IMG/VR virus record: IMGVR_UViG_3300045044_000058
Location: 1 to 37,465 of that record
Strand: one strand, 5' to 3'
Length of the DNA: 37,465 bases
DNA from: a virus
Of this stretch, positions 1 through 7,532 are shown piece by piece (within the stretch, counting starts at the first letter, position 1; each line of letters begins with the position of its first letter). Position numbers and translations under genes: made by a program. The notes beneath the pieces are model-generated. The model was not told the origin of the DNA. It worked only from the letters and a program-made list of their open reading frames with translations, and searched no databases.

Positions 1-65
1 ACAAATTGACGGATCGGGAGCGGGAAGTCTTGAACCGCATCGCCCATGAAATGAACACGCTCTAG
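1..65 (+). CDS. 3' end of a small hypothetical protein (partial copy)
   Basis: Reading positions 3-65 gives the last 20 codons (KLTDREREV...MNTL) and a TAG stop. They are identical to the C-terminus of the complete 67-residue gene at 36674-36877. It is cut by the window edge, not truncated biologically, because the contig ends overlap. No function is recognised. Confidence 0.8.
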   Translation, partial: KLTDREREVLNRIAHEMNTL

Positions 66-68
66 GAA
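1..68. repeat. Terminal repeat, left copy (equals 36813-36880)
   Basis: The first 68 bases are identical to 36813-36880. At position 69 the copies diverge: here an endonuclease cassette follows, while the right copy runs directly into the next gene. This shows the contig closes on itself and carries two alleles of one locus. Confidence 0.9.
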
Positions 69-105
69 AAGCCAATAAAATCAGGGGTTCCAGCGCAATG
101 GAGAT

Positions 106-182
106 GGTAAAATGGTAGCGAGGCAACGAGTGGTGGAACACTCATCGCCTCTCACCAACACACGACCGTGGGAGGGTCGCAC
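106..182 (+). promoter_or_regulatory. Homing-endonuclease leader RNA, copy 1
   Basis: This is one of three copies of a ~76-nt leader that precedes endonuclease genes in this window. After the shared GGTAAAATGGTAGCGAGG block, hairpin 1 pairs GAGGC (120-124) with GCCTC (147-151) and GAGTG (128-132) with CACTC (139-143), closed outside by TGGT (113-116) with ACCA (154-157). Hairpin 2 pairs CGACC (163-167) with GGTCG (175-179). Its 7-nt loop GTGGGAG and the 3' arm hold the Shine-Dalgarno. The GTG start follows the second stem after 3 nt. The pairing is direct sequence observation supported by covariation with copies 2 and 3; a translational control role is inferred. Confidence 0.8.
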
Positions 183-818
183 GTGGCTACTGACCAAACT
201 ATCATTACGGCGCGAGAAGCTTTCGATACAGGTCTCACGCGTTACTTTACAGGCGTTCCGTGCCGCAATGGCCATATTGCAGAACGACGGACAAATGGCC
301 GTTCCTGCGTGGAATGCGCCAAAATCAATCACAAAAAGCATCGCGATAATCCAAAGGCTAAGGCGCGAACGCGTGAAAGCACTCAGCGTTGGCGAGAACA
401 GAATCGCGAAAAATATCGGGAATGGCAACGGCGCTATCGAAAAGGCAAGCGTACTCCACGTGTACGCAAGACGGTATCGCCAGCCGAATATCGGTTAAGA
501 CAAGATGGCAAATGGGTTCTTAGATACCACAAGATTCTTGAGAAGAGCGCTGGACGTCCCAAGCCGGATGCATGCGAAGTTTGCGGCGGAAAATCCAAGC
601 GAATCTGTTTTGACCACTGTCACAAATCGGGCAAATTTCGCGGATGGCTCTGCTATCCATGCAATACCGCTTTGGGTCTGTTGAAAGATTCCACGGCGAG
701 GTTCAAAGGCCTAATCCAATATCTGGAGAAACACAATGGCGCACATCACAGCGGACACGAGAAACAAACTGAAGTCCAGTCAGTTCGGCCTTCCGAGCCA
801 GCGGAAATATCCGCTTGA
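183..818 (+). CDS. HNH homing endonuclease, recombination endonuclease VII type (HEG1)
   Basis: The 211-residue protein has an N-terminal Cys/His block (YFTG-PC-NGH...CVEC), a basic helical middle and a C-terminal endonuclease VII-type zinc/HNH motif (CEVCGG...CFDHCHKSG-FRGWLCYPCN). This family makes double-strand breaks and often acts as a free-standing homing enzyme. I chose GTG 183 because it sits 3 nt after leader hairpin 2 and aligns with the MAT start of the HNH gene at 8941; an in-frame GTG at 168 lies inside the hairpin. The gene is absent from the other allele of this locus at the right end of the window. Its 3' end overlaps the next gene by 83 nt. Confidence 0.88.
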   Translation: MATDQTIITAREAFDTGLTRYFTGVPCRNGHIAERRTNGRSCVECAKINHKKHRDNPKAKARTRESTQRWREQNREKYREWQRRYRKGKRTPRVRKTVSPAEYRLRQDGKWVLRYHKILEKSAGRPKPDACEVCGGKSKRICFDHCHKSGKFRGWLCYPCNTALGLLKDSTARFKGLIQYLEKHNGAHHSGHEKQTEVQSVRPSEPAEISA

Positions 819-1491
819 TACGAAGGGCAGAGCAATCAATGCTAAAGCGCGGGCAACCCAGATGGTCGCAAAAGGCAAACTTTCAGCCGCAGCAGCAGCT
901 AAAGTAAAGGCGCGCGCCAATCGTAAACTCGGCAAGGCGAACAACGCCATCGGCACAGAGCAGAACTTGAATGCGGCCCGGCCCGGAATCAATCTGGCAG
1001 CTCTCGCGGCTGCCCGGCGCAGGCGTGCACTCGGCGGTGTCGCACAGCGGCTGCCGCGCTTCGGCGCTCCTGCGGTCGGCGTGACGCAGGATCTCAATGC
1101 CGCGAGCCTCCGTGGCAATCCGGATAACCGCAATCCGGCGACGCCATACCAGGAAGATTCCAACAACTGGAAGAGCACACCTTACACACAGCGAGGTAAG
1201 TGGATGAACAATTCACAAGGTACAGGCCGCGCCGACGAATCGGGCGACGGCAAGAGTTACAAAGGACAGCCGCAGTTTGGCGGTACGGAAGCGCCCAGTG
1301 CCAATAAGAAAGCACAACCGAAGTTCGGCGGCACGGAGAATGTGGGCAAGAGCTTCAAAGGCCAGGAGCAATTCGGCGGCACGGGCATGGGCAACGGCAA
1401 CGGACGCGGGAACGGCAATGGCGGATCGCGGCGCTATGCGAATGGATCAAGTTCGTTCGACTCTATGAAATCGATGATCCGCGATCATTAA
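736..1491 (+). CDS. Conserved phage protein with KYP...NAKARA motif and Gly-rich tail
   Basis: The 251-residue protein begins with a block (LKSSQF-LP--RKYP followed by AINAKARATQ and a basic helix) that I recall from many small phage proteins of unknown function. The C-terminal third carries FGGT repeats (QPQFGGT, QPKFGGT, QEQFGGT) and a GNGNG run, so it is probably disordered. The start codon lies inside HEG1, with a GGAG eight bases upstream. A second allele of the gene (36890-37465) has a clearly diverged N-terminal half but is identical from base 1168 on. This suggests flanking sequence was replaced together with HEG1 insertion. Confidence 0.7.
   Translation: MAHITADTRNKLKSSQFGLPSQRKYPLDTKGRAINAKARATQMVAKGKLSAAAAAKVKARANRKLGKANNAIGTEQNLNAARPGINLAALAAARRRRALGGVAQRLPRFGAPAVGVTQDLNAASLRGNPDNRNPATPYQEDSNNWKSTPYTQRGKWMNNSQGTGRADESGDGKSYKGQPQFGGTEAPSANKKAQPKFGGTENVGKSFKGQEQFGGTGMGNGNGRGNGNGGSRRYANGSSSFDSMKSMIRDH
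1168..1266. repeat. Terminal repeat, left copy (equals 37367-37465)
   Basis: Ninety-nine bases are identical to the last 99 bases of the window. Upstream of 1168 the two copies are only similar. Together with the 1-68 repeat it defines the overlap by which the contig closes into a circle. Confidence 0.9.
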
Positions 1492-1506
1492 TGATCTGAT
1501 GGAAGA

Positions 1507-2271
1507 ATGCCGGATGAAGAGCCAGGCGCACGGATGGCGGCCAAGCTCGCCCGCGGCGATGCCCATCGCGACATGCTCGAAGCGGCTCGTGAGCAGTGGC
1601 AGCAGGAGCGCTTTCGGGCCGTCCAGAATATCCGCGACAGTCTGGCGGAGCTCGGAGCGCACCTCGATGATATCGACGAGATAGAGCGCCATGCTCTTCA
1701 ACTACTCTCCATTGCCGAGGCCCCCAAAAAGCGGATTGCTGAACTAAAAGCAGAGAACAAGGCGCTTAAGACAGAAAACTCCGCACTGCGCCAAAAATGC
1801 GCTGCATTGGAACTACAAGAGCAGCAAGTCGAGGACGCGCGGAAGCTCAAAGCAGAACTGAGGCAGGCCCAAGCAGGTCTGGCTCAATTGAAGGATTTGG
1901 ATGATCTAAACGCTCAACTGAAAGAGTCCAGAGACACGGAAGCACGCCTGTATAAAGAACTGAACTGGTGGAGGGTCGAGACAGAGCGCTACAAGAATCG
2001 GGCGCCTGAAGAGATCCAGCAAGAGAAGCGCAATCTTTTGCAGGGGGTTCGGGAGGAACGGAAAAGAATCCAGGCTGACAATCAGCGTCTTTTACGGGAC
2101 GCGCGGATAGAAGCGCGGCGCATCGTAATGGATGCGCAAGAAGAACAACAGACGCGCACGCAATATTGGGACGAATTAAAAGTGCAGCGGAAGCAGAACG
2201 AAGCCTATTCGAAGAGAATCAGCGAATTGCAACAGGCGCTAAACGAAGCGCAACGTGTGAACGGACGATGA
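1507..2271 (+). CDS. Coiled-coil protein of unknown function
   Basis: The 254-residue product is almost entirely charged and helical. It has heptad-like stretches from about residue 75 onward (KRIAELKAENKALK, LRQKCAALELQEQQ, KAELRQAQAGL), and Gln, Glu, Arg and Lys dominate. There is no signal peptide or membrane segment. The ATG has GGAAG just upstream and lies 15 bases after the previous stop. It sits between the KYP-motif gene and the portal block, so a structural or assembly role is possible but unproven. Confidence 0.65.
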   Translation: MPDEEPGARMAAKLARGDAHRDMLEAAREQWQQERFRAVQNIRDSLAELGAHLDDIDEIERHALQLLSIAEAPKKRIAELKAENKALKTENSALRQKCAALELQEQQVEDARKLKAELRQAQAGLAQLKDLDDLNAQLKESRDTEARLYKELNWWRVETERYKNRAPEEIQQEKRNLLQGVREERKRIQADNQRLLRDARIEARRIVMDAQEEQQTRTQYWDELKVQRKQNEAYSKRISELQQALNEAQRVNGR

Positions 2272-2293
2272 TCGAAGAATTGGGAGAAGTCTA

Positions 2294-2350
2294 ATGCCCG
2301 CCACTTCAAAGGCTCAGAGACGCCTCATGGCAATCAGCGTGATTCCTGAG
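2294..2350 (+). pseudogene. Leftover 5' end of a DUF3008-like gene, cut by the LAGLIDADG insertion
   Basis: After a GGAGAAG ribosome-binding site the reading starts MPATSKAQRRLMAI. This parallels the start of the intact gene at 2907 (MPAVSRNQRKLMGL). The similarity then ends and the LAGLIDADG leader begins at 2360. The DNA of the two starts differs at many positions, so this is not a simple duplication. It looks like the original 5' end left behind when the cassette arrived with its own replacement copy. The frame stays open to 2554 but overlaps the endonuclease in another frame. Confidence 0.65.
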
Positions 2351-2359
2351 TCTTTTAGC

Positions 2360-2436
2360 GGTAAAATGGAAGCGAGGCCACAAGTGTTGGACGCACTTAT
2401 GACCTCTCACCACATACGGTCACAGGAGGACCGCAG
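2360..2436 (+). promoter_or_regulatory. Homing-endonuclease leader RNA, copy 3
   Basis: The same leader as at 106-182 and 8865-8940, here before a LAGLIDADG gene. Hairpin 1 pairs GAGG (2374-2377) with CCTC (2403-2406) and AAGTG (2382-2386) with CACTT (2394-2398), with outer TGG (2367-2369) and CCA (2410-2412). Hairpin 2 is CGGTC (2417-2421) with GACCG (2429-2433). The other copies have CGACC/GGTCG, so both arms changed together. The loop ACAGGAG carries the Shine-Dalgarno and ATG 2437 follows the stem after 3 nt. Confidence 0.8.
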
Positions 2437-2919
2437 ATGGCTACTCATATTCAAGCATCCCCCCAATACATTGCGGGGTTCTTCGATGGGGAAGGATACA
2501 TCACCCTACGTCGGAGTAATCGTTACACCAGAACAGCTGCCTCTTACCGCATAGTGATCGGTTTTACGAACAAGAGTAAGGCCATTCTTGAATTAATTCA
2601 GCAGCGCTATGGCGGCAGTATTTATCCGAAGGCGCGCCGCAACAAAGAAGTGCATGCTGCCGCATGGGAATTGAGCATATTCCGCAATGATGGTATTCAG
2701 TCATTTATGGCGGAAATAGGCCCTCACATCATCTTGAAAAGGCCGCAAGTCGATCTAGCGCTGGAATTTCTAGCCCTTGGGAAAGTCCAAATGGAAATGG
2801 TTGAAACACGCGGCAAGCGCTGGCCCATATTCAGGCCGGTCCCCGGGCAAATGGAACTGCGCGAGAGCTATAAATTGCGTTTGGGCGAATTGAACAGGAG
2901 GGGTCCATGCCCGCAGTAA
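2437..2919 (+). CDS. LAGLIDADG homing endonuclease
   Basis: The 160-residue protein opens with IAGFFDGEGYITL (residues about 12-24), a canonical LAGLIDADG helix ending in the acidic catalytic residues. A -GPHIILKRPQVDLALEFL segment typical of the single-motif, homodimeric enzymes follows. It starts with MAT like the HNH enzymes, which belong to an unrelated fold, and is preceded by the same leader RNA. It is inserted at the 5' end of a DUF3008-like gene and its last codons overlap the start of the restored gene by 13 nt. Its target is probably the 5' end of that gene. Confidence 0.88.
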   Translation: MATHIQASPQYIAGFFDGEGYITLRRSNRYTRTAASYRIVIGFTNKSKAILELIQQRYGGSIYPKARRNKEVHAAAWELSIFRNDGIQSFMAEIGPHIILKRPQVDLALEFLALGKVQMEMVETRGKRWPIFRPVPGQMELRESYKLRLGELNRRGPCPQ

Positions 2920-3113
2920 GCAGAAATCAGCGCAAATTAATGGGCTTGGCCGAGCACTCGCCCTCCGAAGTGTACGCCCGCAATAAAGCTGTGCTCGGCA
3001 TGACGAAGCAACAGCTCAGTGATTTTGCCTCAACGAAGGAGAAGAACCTCCCCAAAAAGAAGAAGCCGCTGCACGGCGCACTCGATGCCATCCGCAATCA
3101 CGGCAAAGACTGA
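2907..3113 (+). CDS. DUF3008-like small basic phage protein
   Basis: The 68-residue protein has the pattern M-P-A-x-S-x-x-Q---LMG at the start, then SPSEVY, and DFASTKEKNLPKKKK, which matches the DUF3008-type family as I remember it. Function is unknown. A strong AGGAGG lies seven bases before the ATG, inside the end of the LAGLIDADG gene. This copy appears to have arrived with the endonuclease cassette, since a second, diverged 5' end remains at 2294. Confidence 0.75.
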   Translation: MPAVSRNQRKLMGLAEHSPSEVYARNKAVLGMTKQQLSDFASTKEKNLPKKKKPLHGALDAIRNHGKD

Positions 3114-3306
3114 AGAGGCCATCCCTTGCGAAGAGCGGCCAACGCAGCACGTCGATGATTTGCGCCATGCGCTCGTGGAACTGGGCGCGTGCCTAATGGC
3201 AAAGCGGATCACGGCTCTGCGCGGCTGGCTGTACTGGGAGACAGAGGACGGCGAGAGCGGGTTTTATATGGCGTTGCCGCGCTCTGAAGATGGCCGAACT
3301 GATTGA
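3088..3306 (+). CDS. Small hypothetical protein
   Basis: A 72-residue reading (MPSAITAKTEEAIP...SEDGRTD) overlaps the previous gene by 26 nt and the next by 17 nt, as in a compact phage operon. The segment HVDDLRHALVELGACL looks helical and the rest is acidic. The start is uncertain: the frame is open back to an ATG at 3019, but that part lies inside the preceding gene. No family is recognised. Confidence 0.5.
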   Translation, partial: PSAITAKTEEAIPCEERPTQHVDDLRHALVELGACLMAKRITALRGWLYWETEDGESGFYMALPRSEDGRTD

Positions 3307-3478
3307 TTGGAATGTGCTGGCCTGCGCCGCCTATGAAGCTTACAGCGACATGCTGAACCATCAGGCCCATCTCAGTCTGCCGATGCCGGATTGGGACGAT
3401 TTGCCGCCGAAATACCAGGAAGCGTGGCGCGAAGTAGCGAAAGAAGTCTGCCGACGATATAGCGAAGCAGCAGCGTAA
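3290..3478 (+). CDS. Small conserved phage protein upstream of the portal
   Basis: The 62-residue protein has the pattern LACAAYEAYSDM...MPDWDDLPPKYQEAWR-VA. I recall this as a widespread short phage family of unknown function (Trp/Pro-rich, a helix with AY-Y). It ends three bases before the portal start, so the two genes are probably translated from one message. Confidence 0.65.
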   Translation: MAELIDWNVLACAAYEAYSDMLNHQAHLSLPMPDWDDLPPKYQEAWREVAKEVCRRYSEAAA

Positions 3479-3481
3479 CCA

Positions 3482-5770
3482 ATGCCTGACGAATCAGAAT
3501 ACGAATCGCTTGATATTCCGGAACAGGCCCGCTGGTGTTGGAAGCAGGCGATGGATGCCGAACATGAGTTTCGGCAGGAGTTCCGGAATCGCCTGAAATT
3601 TCGCGCTGGCAATGCCTATACATCGGATGAAACGGGTGGCGGACAGTGGAAGCCGGAAGACATCCAGATGCGCGGCAAGGACCGGCCGGCGGTCACGGTC
3701 AATCTGCTGGAGCAGCCGATTCAGCAGGTGATCAACGCCAATTTGCGGAACCGTCCCGGCGGCAAAGTCACACCGGCAGATGACGACGCGACACCGCAAG
3801 TAGCCGAATATCTGCAGGGCAGGATCAGACATATCGAGTACGCCTCTGACGCACAGGTCGCCTATGGAACCTGTATCGGCTACGTGGCTTCGGGCGGTCT
3901 CGGCTATGTCGGACTCACCATCGATTACGTTTCGCCGGATTCACTCGAGCAGGAAGTGAGGATCCGGTCGATTGACGATCCGGCCTGCTGGGCGATTGAT
4001 CCATCGGCAAAAGAACCGGACAAAAGGGATGCACGCTGGGCTATCGGCCGGCAGCGATTCAGCAAAGAGGAATTCCAGCGGCGCTGGCCGGATGCTCAAG
4101 TTGTCGATGCGAGCTGGTGGGGGATTGACAGCAAGTATAAGGATTGGGGGGATGAAGAGAACGTTTGGGTGGGCGAATACTGGAAGCTTAAGTTTAAGAA
4201 GCGCAAGCTGCAACGGTTTGCGAACGGGCAGACCGGCTTTACCGATGACAAGGATTTTCTGCGTTTGCTGCCGGCAGGAATACAGGCATTGCCGGGTAAC
4301 GGCAACAGCCGCGAGGTGGATTATCCCGTCGTGACGCAGTATCTGGTGAGCGGTGCCGAAGTGCTCGACGAGACGCCGTGGCCTGGCAAACGCATCCCGC
4401 TCTATGAAGTCACCGCCAACGAGTTTTATGCCGATGGCAAGCGGATCCGCAAGTCGCTCATCTCGGATGCCCTCGACAGCCAACGCACGTACAACTGTTC
4501 GGAATCCTTGAAACTTGAAGCGGTTGTCATGGCGCCGAAGCCGAAATGGGTGGCGAACGTGGCACAGCTCGAGGGTCACGAGCAGGAATGGAAGACAGCG
4601 AATACCTCGCAGGACAGCGTATTGTTCTATAACGGCACGCAGGACTCGCGCGGCAATCCGGTGCCGCCCCCGGACTGGAAAGTCTTCACACCGCCGGTAC
4701 AGGAATTCACCTTAGTCAGCAATCAGGCAAAAGAAGACGTAAAAGCCACGACTGGTTTCTTCGATCCGTCTCTAGGCGCGCTGAGTCAGGGCGATCGAAG
4801 CGGGAAAGCGATATTGGCTTTGCAGCAGCAGACAGGCATCGGCATCATTCACTACGCCGAAGCTCTAGCGCGCGCTCTTAAAGCGCTGTATCAGGATCTG
4901 ATCGAGATCGATGTGCAACTCACCCGGCAGGACGTACGTAAGCGGCGCATCGTGCATCCCGATGGGCGGCATGAGTTGGTGAAAGTGAATGACGATAGTC
5001 CCGGTGTGGCGAAGCCCATCATGCTCGGCAAGGGCCGCTACGAGCCGATCGTGAGCGTGGGGCCGAGTTATCAGACGCAGCGGGATGCTGCGTCCGATTT
5101 CATGGATACTATTGCCGAACATGACCCGCAGGGCTGGACGATGATCCGCGATCTGGCGGCACGCACGAAAGAGCCGGAACTCGGGCATTATGCCGATGAC
5201 ATCGCCACTCGCTGGCAGGCCGCGCTACCGCCGGGAATGGTGAGTCAGGATCCCACGATCGCGCCGCAGGTGGCACAGGCACAAGGGCAAATCCAGATCC
5301 TGCAGCAGCAGGTGCAGCAATTGCACCAAGTGATTCAGCAGAAGCAGGTCGAGGAACAAGGGAAATACAATCGCGAGATGGCGGTCGAACAGCAGAAGTT
5401 CCAGACGGAAGAGTTGAAAGCAGCCACGCAAATCAGAGTGGCGGAACTGAACGCACGTAATGATCAATTGCTCACAATGATGGACGCGCGTGTGAAGCAA
5501 CTCGAGGCGGCTGCGGATCGCTGGCAGGGACTTTTGCTGCAGGCGCAATCGCACGCGCACGCACAATCCCAGCAGGCGCATAAACACGCCCATGAAGCGG
5601 CAATTCTGGCACAGGAGCACGCGCACGCGATGCATAAAGCGGAGGCGCAATATGAAACCCAGGCCGAACAACCCATTCCATCTGGCGCAGACCTCGTTGA
5701 GGGTCCGATTCTCTCGGCCGCCGCACCCGAAGCAGGAGCAGGAGCCGGCGGCGAAGCCGCGACCAGCTAA
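3482..5770 (+). CDS. Portal protein, P22-like
   Basis: The 762-residue protein forms the dodecameric ring at the capsid vertex through which DNA enters and leaves. The N-terminal region (W-QA-DAE-EFRQEFRNRLKFRAG, then RPAVTVNLLEQPIQQVINANLRNRPGGKV) and the later DPSLGALSQGDRSGKAILALQQQ segment match P22-type portals, which are about 725 residues. The C-terminal ~180 residues are Gln-rich coiled coil, comparable to the P22 portal barrel. They end with an unusual His/Ala-rich stretch (HAHAQSQQAHKHAHEA, then EHAHAMHKAEAQ). The gene is followed by the two GYT/GYC-type small genes and the scaffold. Confidence 0.9.
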   Translation: MPDESEYESLDIPEQARWCWKQAMDAEHEFRQEFRNRLKFRAGNAYTSDETGGGQWKPEDIQMRGKDRPAVTVNLLEQPIQQVINANLRNRPGGKVTPADDDATPQVAEYLQGRIRHIEYASDAQVAYGTCIGYVASGGLGYVGLTIDYVSPDSLEQEVRIRSIDDPACWAIDPSAKEPDKRDARWAIGRQRFSKEEFQRRWPDAQVVDASWWGIDSKYKDWGDEENVWVGEYWKLKFKKRKLQRFANGQTGFTDDKDFLRLLPAGIQALPGNGNSREVDYPVVTQYLVSGAEVLDETPWPGKRIPLYEVTANEFYADGKRIRKSLISDALDSQRTYNCSESLKLEAVVMAPKPKWVANVAQLEGHEQEWKTANTSQDSVLFYNGTQDSRGNPVPPPDWKVFTPPVQEFTLVSNQAKEDVKATTGFFDPSLGALSQGDRSGKAILALQQQTGIGIIHYAEALARALKALYQDLIEIDVQLTRQDVRKRRIVHPDGRHELVKVNDDSPGVAKPIMLGKGRYEPIVSVGPSYQTQRDAASDFMDTIAEHDPQGWTMIRDLAARTKEPELGHYADDIATRWQAALPPGMVSQDPTIAPQVAQAQGQIQILQQQVQQLHQVIQQKQVEEQGKYNREMAVEQQKFQTEELKAATQIRVAELNARNDQLLTMMDARVKQLEAAADRWQGLLLQAQSHAHAQSQQAHKHAHEAAILAQEHAHAMHKAEAQYETQAEQPIPSGADLVEGPILSAAAPEAGAGAGGEAATS

Positions 5771-5813
5771 ACCGGAATCCACAACTATCGAATCCAGAAA
5801 GGAACTTATTCGT

Positions 5814-6041
5814 ATGGCAGTGACTTTAGGACAGATCGTCCAATTTCAGCCGAGAGATCCCAGCGAACCGGCGCGCGCCGCACTCGTGACGAACGTGCAT
5901 GAGGACGGCACCGCGGACCTGACTATCTTTAACGGCTACACGCTAGGCACCACGGATGCAACGAAGGTGGACTTTTCTGCGAGCGCCGCCTACGGCAAAG
6001 CCTCGCCGCTAGGAGCAACACCGGAAGCAGCAGAGGAGTAA
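5814..6041 (+). CDS. Small head-region protein, paralogue of the next gene
   Basis: The 75-residue product (MAVTLGQIVQFQPRD...) has an AAAGGAA ribosome-binding site and lies between portal and scaffold. Its core (LGQIVQF...RAALVTNVHEDGTADLTIFNGYTLGTTDA) aligns with the first 50 residues of the following protein (LGDTVNY...RAAVIIETHSDGTVDLRIFGGYCQSTTD). The two are therefore tandem paralogues of a small beta-rich domain. Function unknown. Confidence 0.7.
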   Translation: MAVTLGQIVQFQPRDPSEPARAALVTNVHEDGTADLTIFNGYTLGTTDATKVDFSASAAYGKASPLGATPEAAEE

Positions 6042-6491
6042 TTGGCGCAGCCGTTCTATCTCGGCGATACCGTCAATTATGCACCGCGGACGGCAGAGGT
6101 TGCCACGCGGGCGGCCGTCATCATCGAGACACATAGCGACGGCACGGTCGATCTGCGCATCTTTGGCGGCTACTGCCAGAGCACGACAGATATGCAGAAC
6201 GTGCCGCAGTCCGATTGGGGCGATCCCGGTACCTTCTTTTACCCTAAGGGCTCGAAAGGTGGCGACGTCCTCAAGACGCCGATGACCGCCACGGATACCA
6301 CGGTGAACTTGAACAATGGCACAGGCGATGCCGCCGTCAATGACTGGCTGGAAATCGAGCAGGAATATATGGTCGTCACGGCGGTCGTCAATCTAAAGAC
6401 CTTGACTGTGACACGCGGGCAAGGCGGATCGACAGCAGTCCCGCATGCGGCGGGCAGGCTGATCAAGATCGGCGTCGTGGCGCCCAGTTAG
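6042..6491 (+). CDS. Head-region protein with duplicated small domain plus beta-rich C-terminus
   Basis: The 149-residue protein starts with TTG immediately after the previous stop, with GAGGAG four bases upstream. The N-terminal half is a paralogue of the preceding 75-residue protein. The C-terminal half (VLKTPMTATDTTVNLNNGTGD...YMVVTAVVNLKTLTVTRGQGGSTAVPHAAG) resembles beta-rich modules common in phage head, neck or tail proteins, where an EYM-V and TVTRGQGGT pattern recurs. A decoration or completion role is possible. Confidence 0.7.
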   Translation: MAQPFYLGDTVNYAPRTAEVATRAAVIIETHSDGTVDLRIFGGYCQSTTDMQNVPQSDWGDPGTFFYPKGSKGGDVLKTPMTATDTTVNLNNGTGDAAVNDWLEIEQEYMVVTAVVNLKTLTVTRGQGGSTAVPHAAGRLIKIGVVAPS

Positions 6492-6503
6492 TAGTAAAAA
6501 TTT

Positions 6504-7391
6504 ATGGCAGAAGAAAGTCAAGCTACGATCTCCAACTTCGCTGAGTTCGAGGCCGCCGGCGGCAAGCTGAACGCGGCAGCGGAGCCAGCGGAGAAAGCTG
6601 CGGAACCAGTAGAAGCCGCAGCAGAAGCAACCGAAGCGCCTGCAGAGACGGAAGAGAAACCCGCCGCGGCACCAGAACAGAAACCGGCCAAGCGCAAATT
6701 ATCGCTCAGTGATGAGCACGCCAGACTACTAAAAGAGGTCACTGAACTCAGACGCGAGCGGCGGGAATTGCAGCAGCCGCCTCAGCCATCCCCGCCCATT
6801 CCTGCCGCTGCGCCTGACGACAAGCCGCCTGTGCGGCCGAAGTTATCGACGTTTCAGGGATCGCTCGAAGAATACGAAAAAGAAATCGACGCCTATGACG
6901 AGAAGATGCGCCAGTACCAGGCGCAGCAGTATGAAAAGCGCGAAGTGGCGAATCGCGCGAAGGCCGAGCAAGAGCGCATCACGCAGGCTTACGGCGCCCA
7001 ATTGGCGGACCACTTAAAAGCGCATCCCGATTACGACGCAGAAATTGCGCAGACGCCGATGTCGCCGCTGATGGTCGATATCGTGCTGCACGAAGGTCCG
7101 CAGCTTGGGCAAGCACTCATCGACAATAAGGAAGAAGCGCAGCGCATCTCGAATTTGCCGCGCGATTACCAGATCTTTGAGATGGGCCGCTTATCGGCAA
7201 GAGCCAATGGTCATGCTGCCGCAGTCGAAGCCGAAGCGGAAGCCGAAGCAGAGGAACGGCGGCCCGTGAAGGTGCCCGCAAAGCTCAACGCGACCGGTGG
7301 CAGTATGAAAGCGGCACCTAAAAACTTCGCACAGTGGGAAATCCAGCAACAGCAGGAAGAGATGGCCCGGCGGCAAAGATTTCGACGGTAA
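6504..7391 (+). CDS. Scaffolding protein
   Basis: The 295-residue protein has a very acidic, Ala/Glu/Pro-rich N-terminus (AAEPAEKAAEPVEAAAEATEA), a charged helical middle (ARLLKEVTELRRERRELQQP), and a C-terminal helix-rich part ending in a basic cluster (MARRQRFRR). This composition and the position between portal and coat genes match P22-type scaffolding proteins, which direct procapsid assembly and bind coat through a short basic C-terminal domain. There is no sequence-level catalytic motif, so the call rests on composition and synteny. Confidence 0.8.
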   Translation: MAEESQATISNFAEFEAAGGKLNAAAEPAEKAAEPVEAAAEATEAPAETEEKPAAAPEQKPAKRKLSLSDEHARLLKEVTELRRERRELQQPPQPSPPIPAAAPDDKPPVRPKLSTFQGSLEEYEKEIDAYDEKMRQYQAQQYEKREVANRAKAEQERITQAYGAQLADHLKAHPDYDAEIAQTPMSPLMVDIVLHEGPQLGQALIDNKEEAQRISNLPRDYQIFEMGRLSARANGHAAAVEAEAEAEAEERRPVKVPAKLNATGGSMKAAPKNFAQWEIQQQQEEMARRQRFRR

Positions 7392-7402
7392 TGATCGTGC
7401 CC

Positions 7403-7424
7403 GCTCAGAGCCGTTGATCTGAGC
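7403..7424 (+). other. Hairpin after the scaffold gene
   Basis: GCTCAGA (7403-7409) pairs perfectly with TCTGAGC (7418-7424) around an 8-nt loop. No U-tract follows, so it is not a classical terminator. It may be an RNA-processing or stability element between scaffold and coat. Confidence 0.4.
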
Positions 7425-7497
7425 ATCTTCAGTTTGAGACCACCTGTAAACGTCTCCTCTATCCGTTAAGCGATGCAGACCCGGAGACTGCGGAATG

Positions 7498-7532
7498 AAG
7501 TCAGTGACAATGCTGACTTTTAAGTTATTTTT
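7498..7532 (+). terminator. Terminator-like hairpin upstream of the coat gene
   Basis: AAGTCAG (7498-7504) pairs with CTGACTT (7513-7519) around an 8-nt loop and is followed by a T-rich tract up to 7532. The coat ribosome-binding site (GCAGGAG) and ATG 7559 come shortly after. It could be a partial terminator between head genes, or the 5' stem of a coat-specific message made from a promoter in the 167-nt gap. The stem is only 7 bp. Confidence 0.45.

Noticed and set aside
106-182. HEARO-type RNA
   Set aside because: HEARO RNAs accompany IsrB-type RuvC/HNH proteins and are much larger; the enzymes here are endonuclease VII-type and LAGLIDADG.
112-498. Coding frames beginning at the conserved ATGG inside the leaders (112, 2366, 8871)
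   Set aside because: The start codon is conserved but the frame relative to the endonuclease is not (71, 71 and 70 nt apart), and the peptides are not similar beyond the structural bases.
5225-5782. Leftward frame inside the portal gene
   Set aside because: Antisense shadow of the Gln/His-rich portal tail, without ribosome-binding site or neighbours in that direction.
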